A DNA stretch of 64,000 nt, from NCBI RefSeq assembly GCF_042648365.1, contig NZ_JBHRXI010000016.1, positions 62,001 through 126,000 on the forward strand. The letters are read 5' to 3'. The translations under genes and the position numbers were made by a program. Source of the stretch: Lutimaribacter_A marinistellae. Its GTDB lineage: Bacteria; Pseudomonadota; Alphaproteobacteria; Rhodobacterales; Rhodobacteraceae. Below, in pieces: positions 33,799-43,311 of this stretch (within the stretch, counting starts at the first letter, position 1; the number at the start of each line of letters is the position of its first letter). Under the pieces are notes generated by a model. It searched no databases and was not told where the DNA came from. It saw nothing but the letters and a program-made list of their open reading frames with translations.

Positions 33799-35325
33799 AT
33801 GACAAACACACCGAATATCGTGCTGATCATGGCCGATCAGCTCGCCCCGCATTGGACGGGCGCCTACGGCCACCCGATTGCCAAGACCCCGCATATAGAC
33901 GCGCTGGCCGCGCGCGGCATGCGGTTCGATGCGGCCTATTGCAACTCGCCCCTCTGCGCCCCGTCGCGCGCGGCCTTCATGACGGGCAAGCAGGTGACCC
34001 GCACCCGCGCCTATGACAACGGAACCGAACTGGCTGCCTCGGTGCCGACCTTCGCGCATTACCTCAAGCTTCTGGGATACCGCACCTGCCTGTCCGGCAA
34101 GATGCATTTCGTCGGCCCGGACCAGAAACATGGATTTCAGGATCGGGTCACGACCGATATCTACCCGTCCGATTTCGCCTGGACGCCCGACTGGGAAAAC
34201 GCCGCAGAGCGGATCGACAAGTGGTATCACAACATGTCGACCGTCAAGGAAAGCGGCATGGCGCAGGCCACGTTCCAGATCGATTATGATGACGAGGTCG
34301 GCTTTGCTGCGCGGCGCTGGTTGTTCGACCGCGCCCGCGACAGGGCACAGGGCGACACCGCACCGTTCGCGCTGGTCGCCAGCTTCATTCACCCGCATGA
34401 TCCCTACGTGGCGCGCCCCGAATGGTGGGATCTCTACGATGACGCCGACATCGCGCTGCCGGACGCGCCGCTGACGCCCGAGCAGCACGATCCCTTCGCG
34501 CGCCGCGTCATGGACGGGATCGAGGCCAGCACCATTCCCCTCACCGATGAAGAGGTGATCCGGGCCCGGCGCGCCTATCTCGCCAATACCAGTTATTTCG
34601 ACAGCAAGGTCGGCGAACTCGTCCGCACGCTGGAAGAAACGGGCGAGATCGACAACACCATCGTCATCGTCACCTCCGATCACGGCGACATGCTGGGAGA
34701 GCGCGGGTTGTGGTACAAGATGACATGGTTCGAACACTCTGCGCGCGTGCCGCTGATCATGGCTGGCCCCGGTGTGGCGCAGGGCGTTGCAGGAAATGCC
34801 TGCTCGCTGGTGGACCTTCTGCCGACTTTCGTTGAAATCGGCGGCGGGGACGGCACACTGCTGTCAGGTGACCCTGTCGATGGCCGCTCGCTCCTGCCGC
34901 TTGCGCGCGGCGACGCCGACCCGGTGGACGAGGCGATCGGCGAATACTGTGCCGAGATGACGCCCTGGCCGGTCTTCATGATCAGGCGCGGGCCGTACAA
35001 ATACATCCACTGCGAGGTCGATCCGCCACAGCTCTACGATATCGCCAATGACCCGATGGAGCGGACCAACCTCGCAACCGATCCGGCGCATGCCGAGGTC
35101 GCCGCGGCCTTCGCCCTCGAGGCCGCGCGCCGCTGGGACAGCGTCCGCATCCGCGAGGACGTGATCGCGACCCAGCGGTCGCGGCAGGCTCTCAACGCGG
35201 CGATGCAGGCCGGCGCGGGCGAGCATTGGGATTACAACCCGCCACGCGACGCCAGCCACGAATATGTCCGCAACCACATGGACTGGACGGTCGTCGCCGC
35301 GCGCTATCGGTTCCCGCCGGTCTGA
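33799..35325 (+). CDS. betC: Choline-sulfatase
   Basis: Cytoplasmic type I sulfatase (508 aa) that hydrolyses choline-O-sulfate to choline and sulfate, giving an osmoprotectant precursor plus sulfur. The match to BetC is strong throughout: NIVLIMADQLAPH, formylglycine motif C53-A-P-S-R57, CLSGKMHFVGPDQKHGF, TTDIYPSDFAWTPDW, SFIHPHDPYVARPEWWDLYDD and VTSDHGDMLGERGLWYKM, plus the distinctive C-terminal domain ending near RNHMDWTVVAARYRFPPV. No signal peptide. No betA or betB is adjacent in the window. The ATG follows AAGGACAGG. Confidence 0.95.
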   Translation: MTNTPNIVLIMADQLAPHWTGAYGHPIAKTPHIDALAARGMRFDAAYCNSPLCAPSRAAFMTGKQVTRTRAYDNGTELAASVPTFAHYLKLLGYRTCLSGKMHFVGPDQKHGFQDRVTTDIYPSDFAWTPDWENAAERIDKWYHNMSTVKESGMAQATFQIDYDDEVGFAARRWLFDRARDRAQGDTAPFALVASFIHPHDPYVARPEWWDLYDDADIALPDAPLTPEQHDPFARRVMDGIEASTIPLTDEEVIRARRAYLANTSYFDSKVGELVRTLEETGEIDNTIVIVTSDHGDMLGERGLWYKMTWFEHSARVPLIMAGPGVAQGVAGNACSLVDLLPTFVEIGGGDGTLLSGDPVDGRSLLPLARGDADPVDEAIGEYCAEMTPWPVFMIRRGPYKYIHCEVDPPQLYDIANDPMERTNLATDPAHAEVAAAFALEAARRWDSVRIREDVIATQRSRQALNAAMQAGAGEHWDYNPPRDASHEYVRNHMDWTVVAARYRFPPV

Positions 35326-35341
35326 CCGGGCGGCCTGCGCC

Positions 35342-37015
35342 TCAGGAGCCGAGGATGCCCGGCAGCCGCAGGCCGTGTTCCCTCGCACAGGCAATCGCCG
35401 TGTCATATCCCGCATCCGCGTGCCGCCAGACACCGGATGCGGGATCGTTCCAAAGAACCCGCTCCAGCCGTTTCGCGGCCTCGGGCGTGCCGTCGGCCAC
35501 GATGACCACACCTGCATGTTGCGAAAAGCCCATGCCGACGCCGCCGCCGTGATGCAGCGACACCCATGTCGCGCCCGACGCCGTGTTGACCAGCGCGTTG
35601 AGAAGCGGCCAGTCGCTGACCGCGTCCGACCCGTCCTTCATTGCCTCGGTCTCGCGGTTGGGGCTGGCGACGGACCCTGAATCCAAGTGATCGCGGCCGA
35701 TCACCACGGGAGCCTTCAGCTCGCCATTGGCGACCATCTCGTTGAACTTCAATCCCGCCCGGTGCCGGTCGCCCAGCCCAATCCAGCAGATCCGCGCCGG
35801 CAGGCCCTGGAACGCGATCCGCTCGCGCGCCATGTCCAGCCAGGTGTGCAGATGTTCGTTCTCGGGAAACAGCTCTTTCATCGCCTGATCGGTTTTGTAG
35901 ATATCCTCGGGATCGCCCGACAGCGCGCACCAACGGAACGGTCCGATCCCCTTGCAGAACAGCGGGCGGATATAAGCCGGAACGAAACCGGGAAAGGCAA
36001 AGGCATTCTCCAGCCCCTCCTCTTTTGCGACCTGACGGATGTTATTGCCGTAATCCAGCGTCGGCACCCCGTCGTTCCAGAAACCCACCATCGCCTCGAC
36101 ATGTACCCTCATCGACGCGCGCGCGGCCTTCTCGACGGCCTTGGGGTCGCTTTCGCGCTTCTCGCGCCACTCCGCCATGGTCCAGCCCTGCGGCAGGTAG
36201 CCGTTCACCGGGTCATGCGCGCTGGTCTGGTCGGTCACGATATCCGGACGCACGCCGCGTCTGCGGATCTCGGTAAAGACATCGGCGGCATTGCCCAGAA
36301 GGCCCACCGATTTCGCCTCGCCCGCCTTTGTCCAGCGTCCGATCATCTCCAACGCCTCGTCCAGCGTCTCGGCCTTTTCGTCGAGGTAGCGGGTGCGCAG
36401 GCGGAAATCGATGCTGTCGGGGTTGCACTCGACGGCAAGGCAGCAGGCTCCGGCCATCACGGCGGCCAGCGGCTGCGCGCCGCCCATACCGCCCAGGCCG
36501 CCGGTCAGGATCCACTTGCCGCCAAGGTCGCCGCCGTAATGCTGCCGACCCGCCTCGGCGAAGGTCTCGTACGTGCCCTGAACGATACCTTGCGTGCCGA
36601 TATAGATCCACGAGCCCGCCGTCATCTGCCCGTACATCATCAGCCCCTTGCGATCGAGCTCGCTGAAATGGTCCCAATTGGCCCAATGCGGCACGATGTT
36701 GGAGTTTGCGATCAGCACGCGCGGCGCATCCGGATGAGTCTTCACGATGGCCACGGGTTTGCCCGACTGAACCACCAGCGTTTCATCCGCCTCCAGATCC
36801 TTCAATCCGGCCACGATCCGGTCGTAATCGTCCCATGTCCGCGCCGCGCGCCCGATCCCGCCGTAAACCACCAGCTCATGCGGGTTTTCCGCGACGTCGG
36901 GATGCAGGTTGTTCATCAGCATCCGCAGCGGCGCCTCGGTCAGCCAGCTCTTGGCGTTCAGCTCCGGTCCGGTGGGCGGATAGATGTCGCGGGTGTTCTT
37001 GCGCGGGTCGCTCAT
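35342..37015 (-). CDS. hutU: Urocanate hydratase
   Basis: Second step of histidine degradation, converting urocanate to imidazolonepropionate with a tightly bound NAD+. The 557-aa length is standard and family blocks are evident: GGIGRAARTWDDYD, QSGKPVAIVKTH, GQMTAGSWIYIGTQGIVQGTYETF, LTGGLGGMGGAQPLA and the C-terminal HHGGGVGMGFSQHAGVVIVADGTPEA. It is the last gene of hutIHGU, coupled to hutG by ATGA. Confidence 0.97.
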   Translation of the reverse strand: MSDPRKNTRDIYPPTGPELNAKSWLTEAPLRMLMNNLHPDVAENPHELVVYGGIGRAARTWDDYDRIVAGLKDLEADETLVVQSGKPVAIVKTHPDAPRVLIANSNIVPHWANWDHFSELDRKGLMMYGQMTAGSWIYIGTQGIVQGTYETFAEAGRQHYGGDLGGKWILTGGLGGMGGAQPLAAVMAGACCLAVECNPDSIDFRLRTRYLDEKAETLDEALEMIGRWTKAGEAKSVGLLGNAADVFTEIRRRGVRPDIVTDQTSAHDPVNGYLPQGWTMAEWREKRESDPKAVEKAARASMRVHVEAMVGFWNDGVPTLDYGNNIRQVAKEEGLENAFAFPGFVPAYIRPLFCKGIGPFRWCALSGDPEDIYKTDQAMKELFPENEHLHTWLDMARERIAFQGLPARICWIGLGDRHRAGLKFNEMVANGELKAPVVIGRDHLDSGSVASPNRETEAMKDGSDAVSDWPLLNALVNTASGATWVSLHHGGGVGMGFSQHAGVVIVADGTPEAAKRLERVLWNDPASGVWRHADAGYDTAIACAREHGLRLPGILGS

Positions 37016-37800
37016 TCAGGCCTCCAGCGGATCAGGGTTTCGAGAATGGTCGTGAGGTGAACGCGCAGGCGCTCGGCCCGCATGGCGTCATAGGTCCAGG
37101 GCGGGGCTTCCTGCATATAGGTCGCTTGCGCCAGCTCCATCTGGATCGCGTGCAGCCCCTCGGCGGGTCGCCCGTAATGCCGCGTGGTCCAGCCGCCCTT
37201 GAAGCGTCCATTCAGGATCGAACTGTAACCATTTGCAGTAGAACAGATTTCGTACACCACACGCTGAATGGATGCGGCGCATGTCATCCCGTGATTGGTG
37301 CCGATGTTGAAATCGGGCAACCTCCCTTCGAACAGGAACGGGATCTGCGAGCGGATCGAATGACAGTCGTAGAGGATGGCAAACCCGTGTTTTTCGCGCA
37401 CCCGCTCCAACTCGGCTTCCAGCGCGGCATGGTAGGGCGCGTGATAGGCCAGCCTGCGCCGCTCGACCTCTTCGGCATCCGGCTCGGCTCCGGCGCGATA
37501 GATCGCCTGCCCATCGAAATCCGTCAGCGGGCACAACCCGGTGGTGTTCTGACCCGGATAGAGGCTCGTGCCCGAGGGATCGCGGTTCACGTCGATGGCA
37601 TAACGGTGGATGGTCGTACGAACCGATGTAACATTCGCCCCCAAGCCACTGTAAAGACGATGAATATGCCAATCCGTGTCGGCAAGGGTATTCCCCGTTT
37701 CGTTCAGGCGCTCGGCGATGTCGTCCGGCAGGTCGGTCCCTGTGTGCGGAAGGCCCAGAACCAGCGGGCTTTCGCCCCGGGTGATCTCCAAAAGGCTCAT
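37012..37800 (-). CDS. hutG: N-formylglutamate deformylase
   Basis: Final step of the five-step histidine pathway: N-formyl-L-glutamate to glutamate and formate. The 262-aa protein has LVLGLPHTGTDLP, YAIDVNRDPSG, LYDCHSIRSQIPFLFEG and FKGGWTTRHYGRP, the expected FGase blocks with metal-binding His and Asp. ATGA overlaps join it to hutH and hutU. It fits with HutF in this locus, which makes formylglutamate rather than formamide. Confidence 0.95.
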   Translation of the reverse strand: MSLLEITRGESPLVLGLPHTGTDLPDDIAERLNETGNTLADTDWHIHRLYSGLGANVTSVRTTIHRYAIDVNRDPSGTSLYPGQNTTGLCPLTDFDGQAIYRAGAEPDAEEVERRRLAYHAPYHAALEAELERVREKHGFAILYDCHSIRSQIPFLFEGRLPDFNIGTNHGMTCAASIQRVVYEICSTANGYSSILNGRFKGGWTTRHYGRPAEGLHAIQMELAQATYMQEAPPWTYDAMRAERLRVHLTTILETLIRWRPE

Positions 37801-39317
37801 GCCGCGATCTCCAGACCCGCGGCGCGCACCAATGCGCCCCCCTTGATCAGATCCGCCGCCCTTTCGAGGTCCCGTGCCATGTAGCGATCTTCGGCCAGCG
37901 CCGGCACCGCACCGCGGATCGCCTCCATCACGGCCAGCAGACCCGGCGAAGTTCGCAGCGGCGCGCGCGCCTCGATGCCTTGCGCGGCACATAGCGCCTC
38001 GACCCCCAGGATCACAGACAGGTTCTCGATCATCCGCGCCAGCCGCCGCGCGCCATGTGCGGCCATGCTGACATGGTCCTCCTGGTTGGCCGATGTCGGG
38101 GTCGAGTCGGTGGAACACGGGTTCGCCAGATGCTTGTTCTCGCTCATCAAAGCAGCAGTCGTCACCTCGGCGATCATGTAGCCCGAGTTCAGCCCCGGTT
38201 CCGGCGTCAGGAAAGGCGGCAGGTCATGGCTCAATGCCGGGTCCACCATCAACGCCACGCGCCGCTGGGCAATCGCCCCGATCTCGGCCACGGCCAGGGC
38301 AATCTGATCGGCGGCAAAGGCGACGGGCTCGGCATGGAAGTTGCCACCGGACAGGATGCCCGCGCTTGTCACCAGCGGGTTGTCCGTCACCGCGTTGGCC
38401 TCGATCTCCAACGTACGCCCGGCATATCGCAGCAGGTCCAGAGCCGCGCCCGCCACCTGCGGCTGGCAGCGAATGCAATAGGGGTCCTGCACCCGCGTGT
38501 CGCCCTCGCGATGGCTTTCGCGGATCTCGCTGCCGCTCATCAGGCGCGCCATGGCCTCGGCCACGTCGATCTGCCCCGGCTGGCCGCGCAGGCGGTGAAT
38601 GTCGGGATTCAGCGGATGGGTCGAGCCCATGATTGCATCCGTCGACAGGCAGGAGGTGACCAGCGCGCCCTCCAGCAACCGCCACGCATCGAACAGCCCG
38701 GTCAGCGCGCAGGCCGTCGAGAACTGCGTTCCGTTGATCAGCGCCAGCCCTTCCTTGGGGCCAAGGATCACCGGCGCCAGCCCCGCCTGTTCCAGTGCCG
38801 CATCGCCGGGCATCCGCTCCCCGCCCAGCCAGGCCTCCCCTGCGCCGATCATGACGGCGGCCAGATGCGCAAGTGGCGCAAGGTCGCCCGACGCCCCCAC
38901 AGAACCCTGCGAGGGGATCACGGGTGTGACACCCTGCGCCAACATCCCCTCGATCAGGGCGCAGATCTCCCACCGCACGCCCGAGGCGCCACGCCCCAGC
39001 GACAGAAGCTTCAGCACCATCATCAGCCGGGTGGTCGCCGCGTCCAGCGGCTCGCCCACGCCGCAGCAATGGCTCAGGATCAGGTTGCGTTGCAGCGTCG
39101 CCGTATCGCCCGGCGCAATCCGGACCGAGGCGAGCTTGCCGAACCCTGTGTTGACGCCATAAACCGGCGCATCGCCCTGTGCCGCCTGCGTCACGACCTG
39201 CGCCGCGGCCTCGACCGCCGGCCGCGCCGACGGGTCAAGCCGGGCAGCACCACCCTCGCGCCAGATCGCCTCCAGCGTGGCAAGCGTCGTGGTGCCAGGG
39301 GTCAACGTGACGCTCAT
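37797..39317 (-). CDS. hutH: Histidine ammonia-lyase
   Basis: First step of histidine degradation: non-oxidative deamination to urocanate. The 506-aa protein carries the autocatalytic MIO cofactor triad A142-S143-G144 in GSVGASGDLAPLAH, together with YGVNTGFGKLA and NFHAEPVAFAADQIALA. It is cytoplasmic and tetrameric in the family. Coupled by ATGA overlaps to hutI upstream and hutG downstream. Confidence 0.97.
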   Translation of the reverse strand: MSVTLTPGTTTLATLEAIWREGGAARLDPSARPAVEAAAQVVTQAAQGDAPVYGVNTGFGKLASVRIAPGDTATLQRNLILSHCCGVGEPLDAATTRLMMVLKLLSLGRGASGVRWEICALIEGMLAQGVTPVIPSQGSVGASGDLAPLAHLAAVMIGAGEAWLGGERMPGDAALEQAGLAPVILGPKEGLALINGTQFSTACALTGLFDAWRLLEGALVTSCLSTDAIMGSTHPLNPDIHRLRGQPGQIDVAEAMARLMSGSEIRESHREGDTRVQDPYCIRCQPQVAGAALDLLRYAGRTLEIEANAVTDNPLVTSAGILSGGNFHAEPVAFAADQIALAVAEIGAIAQRRVALMVDPALSHDLPPFLTPEPGLNSGYMIAEVTTAALMSENKHLANPCSTDSTPTSANQEDHVSMAAHGARRLARMIENLSVILGVEALCAAQGIEARAPLRTSPGLLAVMEAIRGAVPALAEDRYMARDLERAADLIKGGALVRAAGLEIAA

Positions 39318-40510
39318 GGGCGGCCTCCATAGATACGGGTGCGCAGCGGGTTGATCCCGATGCCGTAGGACAGTTCAGCCGGGTCCGAGATATCCCAGAT
39401 CGCAAGGTCGGCCCGCTTGCCGGGTGCGATCACGCCGCGATCCTCCAACCCAAGGGCACGCGCCGCATCGCGCGTGGTGCCGGCCAGCGCCTCGGCCGGG
39501 GTCAGCGCGAACAGGGTGCAGGCCATGTTCATCGCCAGCAGGAGCGATCCCATGGGTGACGAGCCGGGGTTCCAGTCGGTCGCGACCGCCATCGGCACAC
39601 CATGCTTCCGGAATGCTGCAATCGGTGGTTTGCGCGTCTCGTGCAGCGTGTAGAACGCACCGGGCAACAGCACGGCCACGCTGCCCGAGGCCGCCAGCGC
39701 GTGGGCATCCGCATCCGTCGCGTATTCGACGTGATCGGCAGACAGCGCGCCGTAATCCGCAGCCAGTTTCGTGCCACCGATATTCGACAATTGCTCGGCA
39801 TGCAGCTTGACCGGCAAGCCCAGCGCGCGCGCCCTGTCAAACACGCGGCCGATCTGCACCGTGTCAAAGGCGATCCCCTCGCAGAACCCGTCAACCGCAT
39901 CGACAAGCCCCTCGGCATGGGCGGCCTCCAGCGCCGGAATGCAGACCTCGTCGATATAGGCGTCCGCCTGCATCCCTTTCGGCACGGCATGCGCGCCAAG
40001 GAACGTGGTCACGATACGAACCGGGCGATCCTCGCCCAGTGCGCGGGCAACGCGCAGCATCTTCAACTCGGTCTCAAGGTCCAGCCCGTAGCCGGATTTC
40101 ACCTCGATCACCGCGATACCCTCGGCGATCAGCGCATCGACACGGGTCAGCGCGCGCGCCAGCAGATCGTCGAACTCCGCATCGCGCGTCGCCGCCACGG
40201 TCGAGACAATGCCGCCGCCTGCCCTCGCGATCTGTTCATAGCTTGCGCCCTCAAGACGCATCTCGAACTCGCGGGCGCGCTGGCCGCCATGCACGACGTG
40301 GGTATGACAGTCGATCAGCGCCGGTGTGACCACGCCGCCCTGCCCGTCCACACGCTCCGCACCGGCGAATTCCACCGGCAGTTCGGCCTCCTCGCCGACC
40401 CAGGCGATCCGCTCTCCCTCAAGGGCGATGGCGGCCCGCTCGATCAGCCCATAGCCCGCGCCCAGCATCGTCGCCGCAGTGACATTGGTGATGACCGCCC
40501 TGTTGCGCAT
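39314..40510 (-). CDS. hutI: Imidazolonepropionase
   Basis: Third step: hydrolysis of imidazolonepropionate to formiminoglutamate. The 398-aa amidohydrolase has the metal motif LIDCHTHVVHGG, the substrate loop GGGIVSTV, KLHAEQLS and the C-terminal ATDWNPGSSPMGSLLLAMNMAC. The ATG at 40510 follows a GGAAGG and gives the normal family length; the frame stays open far upstream through the divergent hutF gene, which is a shadow. First gene of the leftward hut transcript. Confidence 0.96.
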   Translation of the reverse strand: MRNRAVITNVTAATMLGAGYGLIERAAIALEGERIAWVGEEAELPVEFAGAERVDGQGGVVTPALIDCHTHVVHGGQRAREFEMRLEGASYEQIARAGGGIVSTVAATRDAEFDDLLARALTRVDALIAEGIAVIEVKSGYGLDLETELKMLRVARALGEDRPVRIVTTFLGAHAVPKGMQADAYIDEVCIPALEAAHAEGLVDAVDGFCEGIAFDTVQIGRVFDRARALGLPVKLHAEQLSNIGGTKLAADYGALSADHVEYATDADAHALAASGSVAVLLPGAFYTLHETRKPPIAAFRKHGVPMAVATDWNPGSSPMGSLLLAMNMACTLFALTPAEALAGTTRDAARALGLEDRGVIAPGKRADLAIWDISDPAELSYGIGINPLRTRIYGGRP

Positions 40511-40544
40511 GGCCTTCCCGCCCTTGCCTGTGTGCATGCTTATC

Positions 40545-40567
40545 AATATTATGTAGCTACTTATTTT
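40545..40567. promoter_or_regulatory. Candidate HutC operator in the hutI-hutF divergent region
   Basis: The perfect palindrome GTAGCTAC (40553-40560) sits in a wider imperfect dyad within an AT-rich patch of the 75-bp region between hutI and hutF, which otherwise is GC-rich. Both divergent hut transcripts must start here, and hutC is encoded in one of them. Confidence 0.5.
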
Positions 40568-40585
40568 GTCAACAAGAGGCGCGTG

Positions 40586-41950
40586 ATGCACCATATCCAT
40601 GCACGCCAAGCACTTACGCCAGACGGATGGGCATCGGATGTCACGATCGGTATCGATTGCGGTCGAATCGTTTCGGTCAACGCGAATGCCGCTCCCAAGG
40701 GTCCGGTGCATGAACTCCTCCTGCCCGCGCCCACCAACCTCCACAGTCACGCCTTTCAACGCGCTATGGCCGGGCTGACCGAAACCCGTGGCCCTGACCC
40801 GCGCGACAGCTTCTGGACCTGGCGGCAGTTGATGTACCGCTTTCTCGACCGGCTGACGCCCGACCATGTCGAGGCAATCGCGCAGCTGGTGTTCATGGAA
40901 ATGCTCGAGGCCGGTTACGGCGCGGTGGCCGAGTTTCACTATCTCCACCACGCCCCCAGCGGTGTCCCTTATTCCGACCTTGCCGAGATGGCAGGACGCA
41001 TCGCGCGGGCGGCGCAACAGACGGGTATCGGCCTCACCCTCCTGCCCGTTCTCTACACGCATGGCGGTTGCGACCGGCGCGCGCTTGAGGGCGGACAGCG
41101 GCGTTTCGGCAATGACATGGCGCGCTTTGCCGACCTGCATGCATCCAGCCGCGCGCACCTGGCCGACGCACCGCAGGATTACGCAATCGGCATCGCTCCG
41201 CACTCGCTGCGCGCAGTCGATCCCGATGCCTTGGACGAGGCTGTCGCCCTCTCCGATGGCCCAATACACATGCACCTTGCCGAACAGCTGCCCGAAGTCG
41301 AAGAGGTCAAGGCCGCACGCGGCGCGCGCCCCGTCGAATGGTTGCTCGACAATCACGCGGTCGATCCCCGCTGGTGCCTGATCCACTGCACCCAGATGAC
41401 CGCGGACGAAACCCGCGCGCTGGCGCGCACCGGCGCGGTGGCAGGCCTCTGCCCGATCACGGAATCGAGCCTTGGCGACGGCATCTTCAACGGCACCGAT
41501 TATGCGGCCGCCGGGGGCCGCTTCGGCGTCGGCTCCGACTCCAACATCCACATCGCCCTGTTCGAAGAGATGGCGACGCTCGACTATTCCCAGCGCCTGC
41601 GCGACCGCAGCCGCGCCGCGCTGGCCACCGCCGACCGGTCCACGGGCCGCGTGCTCTTCGACGCCGTGGCACAGGGCGGCGCGCAGGCCGCTGGCCGCGC
41701 GTCGGGCCGGATCGCAGCGGGCGCATGGGCCGATCTCGTGGCCCTGTCCACCGATAACGAATGGGTCTGCAACCGCCACGGCGACACCGCGCTTGACAGC
41801 CTTATCTTTACCGGGCGCGGACGCGATTGCGTCACCGATGTCTGGTCGGCAGGTCGTCACGTGGTAAGCCATGGCCGCCACCATGCTCGCGACCGGATAA
41901 CCCGCGCCTATCGCAAGGTGATCGATGAACTTGGACAGGAGATTGGATGA
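40586..41950 (+). CDS. hutF: Formimidoylglutamate deiminase
   Basis: Fourth step of the five-step route: N-formimino-L-glutamate to N-formyl-L-glutamate plus ammonia. The 454-aa amidohydrolase has NLHSHAFQRAMAG, WTWRQLMYRF, GYGAVAEFHYLHH, GPIHMHLAEQ, WCLIHCTQM and GVGSDSNIHIALFEE, all family hallmarks including metal His and Asp. The ATG at 40586 lies close to the divergent promoter; AAGAGG precedes it. ATGA-coupled to hutC. Confidence 0.95.
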   Translation: MHHIHARQALTPDGWASDVTIGIDCGRIVSVNANAAPKGPVHELLLPAPTNLHSHAFQRAMAGLTETRGPDPRDSFWTWRQLMYRFLDRLTPDHVEAIAQLVFMEMLEAGYGAVAEFHYLHHAPSGVPYSDLAEMAGRIARAAQQTGIGLTLLPVLYTHGGCDRRALEGGQRRFGNDMARFADLHASSRAHLADAPQDYAIGIAPHSLRAVDPDALDEAVALSDGPIHMHLAEQLPEVEEVKAARGARPVEWLLDNHAVDPRWCLIHCTQMTADETRALARTGAVAGLCPITESSLGDGIFNGTDYAAAGGRFGVGSDSNIHIALFEEMATLDYSQRLRDRSRAALATADRSTGRVLFDAVAQGGAQAAGRASGRIAAGAWADLVALSTDNEWVCNRHGDTALDSLIFTGRGRDCVTDVWSAGRHVVSHGRHHARDRITRAYRKVIDELGQEIG

Positions 41951-42645
41951 CCGCACAAAGGCAAGGCTGGCGCGAGATCCGCGACAGGATTCACGACCAG
42001 ATCCTCTCGGGCCACTACGCGCCCGGCGACAAGCTCCCCCGTGACGCGGACCTCGCCAAGGAGATGGCATGCGCCCGTTCAACCGTGCAACGCGCCATGC
42101 AGGACCTGTCGGACGCGGGCATCATAGAACGCCGCCGCAAGGGCGGAACCCGCGTCCGCCCCGACCCGGTGACCCGCGCGGTGCTCGACATCCCCATCAC
42201 CCGGCGCGAGGTCGAAGCCAAAGGCGCCCAATATGGCTATCAGCGCATCTCGCAGGCAACGGCCGTGCCGCCGCGCCCCGTCCTTGCCCGTCTGGGCCTC
42301 GCCGAGCCGCGCAAGATGCTGCGGGTCGAGGCGCTCCACCTCTCCGACGGCCAGCCCTACATGTTCGAGGATCGCTGGATCTGTCTCGAAACCGCGCCCG
42401 AGATCCGCAGCGTCGACCTCTCACGCAACAGCGCGAACGAATGGCTCGTCCTCAACAAGCCCTACAGCCGGTTCGAGGTGCGGCTTTACGCCGAAACCGC
42501 CGACCCGCGCATGGCGGACCATCTCGACACCAGGCCCGGCGCCGCGCTCTTCGTGCTCGAACGAACCACCTGGATCGAGGACGCGCCGATCACCCATGTC
42601 AAGGCAGTGACGGCGCCCGGCTACCAGATGATCACCCGTAGCTGA
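41947..42645 (+). CDS. hutC: GntR-family histidine utilization repressor
   Basis: Repressor of 232 aa with an N-terminal GntR winged helix (DQILSGHYAPGDKLPRDADLAKEMACARSTVQRAMQDLSDAGIIERRRKGGTRV) and a C-terminal UTRA domain that binds urocanate in HutC proteins. It is co-transcribed with hutF and presumably controls both divergent hut transcripts through the dyad at 40545-40567. The C-terminal ITHVKAVTAPGYQM block is typical of HutC. Confidence 0.94.
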   Translation: MTAQRQGWREIRDRIHDQILSGHYAPGDKLPRDADLAKEMACARSTVQRAMQDLSDAGIIERRRKGGTRVRPDPVTRAVLDIPITRREVEAKGAQYGYQRISQATAVPPRPVLARLGLAEPRKMLRVEALHLSDGQPYMFEDRWICLETAPEIRSVDLSRNSANEWLVLNKPYSRFEVRLYAETADPRMADHLDTRPGAALFVLERTTWIEDAPITHVKAVTAPGYQMITRS

Positions 42646-42730
42646 GGGTCGGTTGCGCAGGAAACGGGTCGATCCGCAGGTCCGTCACAGCCATGTTTTC
42701 AGGCAGTTCGCAGCCTGAAGGGAAACCGCC

Positions 42731-43195
42731 ATGACCGTCCGCTTCACAGCCATCCCGACCGACCGGGCCACCGCGTTGCGACGCGGCGGGCCCGATGCCC
42801 ATGGCCAGCGCCCCGAGCGCAAGGTCGCGACGAGTGAAGACATCCCCTGCCGCCACTGCATGAACCGGGTCACCGGGCCCTATCTTGTACTGGCTTACAG
42901 CCCCTTCACGACGACGCAGCCCTATGCTGAAACGGGGCCGATCTTCATTTGCGCCGATGATTGCCCCTCCGGCACGGTCGATGGCCAATTGCCCGGCTTT
43001 CTCACCTCGGACAGTTACATCACCCGCGGCTACGACGAAGACGAGCGCATCGTCTACGGAACCGGAGGGGTGACCGCTACGGGCGATATCCTTGCCCGGT
43101 GCCGCGAATTGCTCTCCGACCCCGGCATCGCCTTCGTGCATATCCGTTCCGCCTCGAACAACTGTTTCCATGTGAGGGCGGATCGCGCCGGGTGA
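42731..43195 (+). CDS. DUF1203 domain-containing protein
   Basis: A 154-aa cytoplasmic protein resembling DUF1203: an N-terminal region ending in a CRHC pair, YLVLAYSPFTTTQPYAETGPIFICAD, YDEDERIVYGTG and the C-terminal FVHIRSASNNCFHVRADR. Its function is not known. It stands alone 86 bp after hutC, on the same strand, with no evidence of a link to histidine use. Confidence 0.75.
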   Translation: MTVRFTAIPTDRATALRRGGPDAHGQRPERKVATSEDIPCRHCMNRVTGPYLVLAYSPFTTTQPYAETGPIFICADDCPSGTVDGQLPGFLTSDSYITRGYDEDERIVYGTGGVTATGDILARCRELLSDPGIAFVHIRSASNNCFHVRADRAG

Positions 43196-43311
43196 CTTTT
43201 CCGGCACAGACGGCACACTTCGGCAAAAAACCTGCGGAAAACGCTGACAACGGAAAGGTTTGGCAATACTCTAGCTGCAAAAAATTCGAGGCAACAACAG
43301 CGAGCGACGCC

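Noticed and set aside
33799..35325. Calling this gene a generic arylsulfatase
   Set aside because: The TTDIYPSDFAWTPDW, KMHFVGPDQKHGF and C-terminal blocks are those of choline-sulfatase, so the specific call is preferred.
39314..42082. A 922-codon minus-strand frame covering hutI and the region opposite hutF
   Set aside because: Only the last 398 codons match imidazolonepropionase; the rest is antisense to hutF and crosses the divergent promoter.
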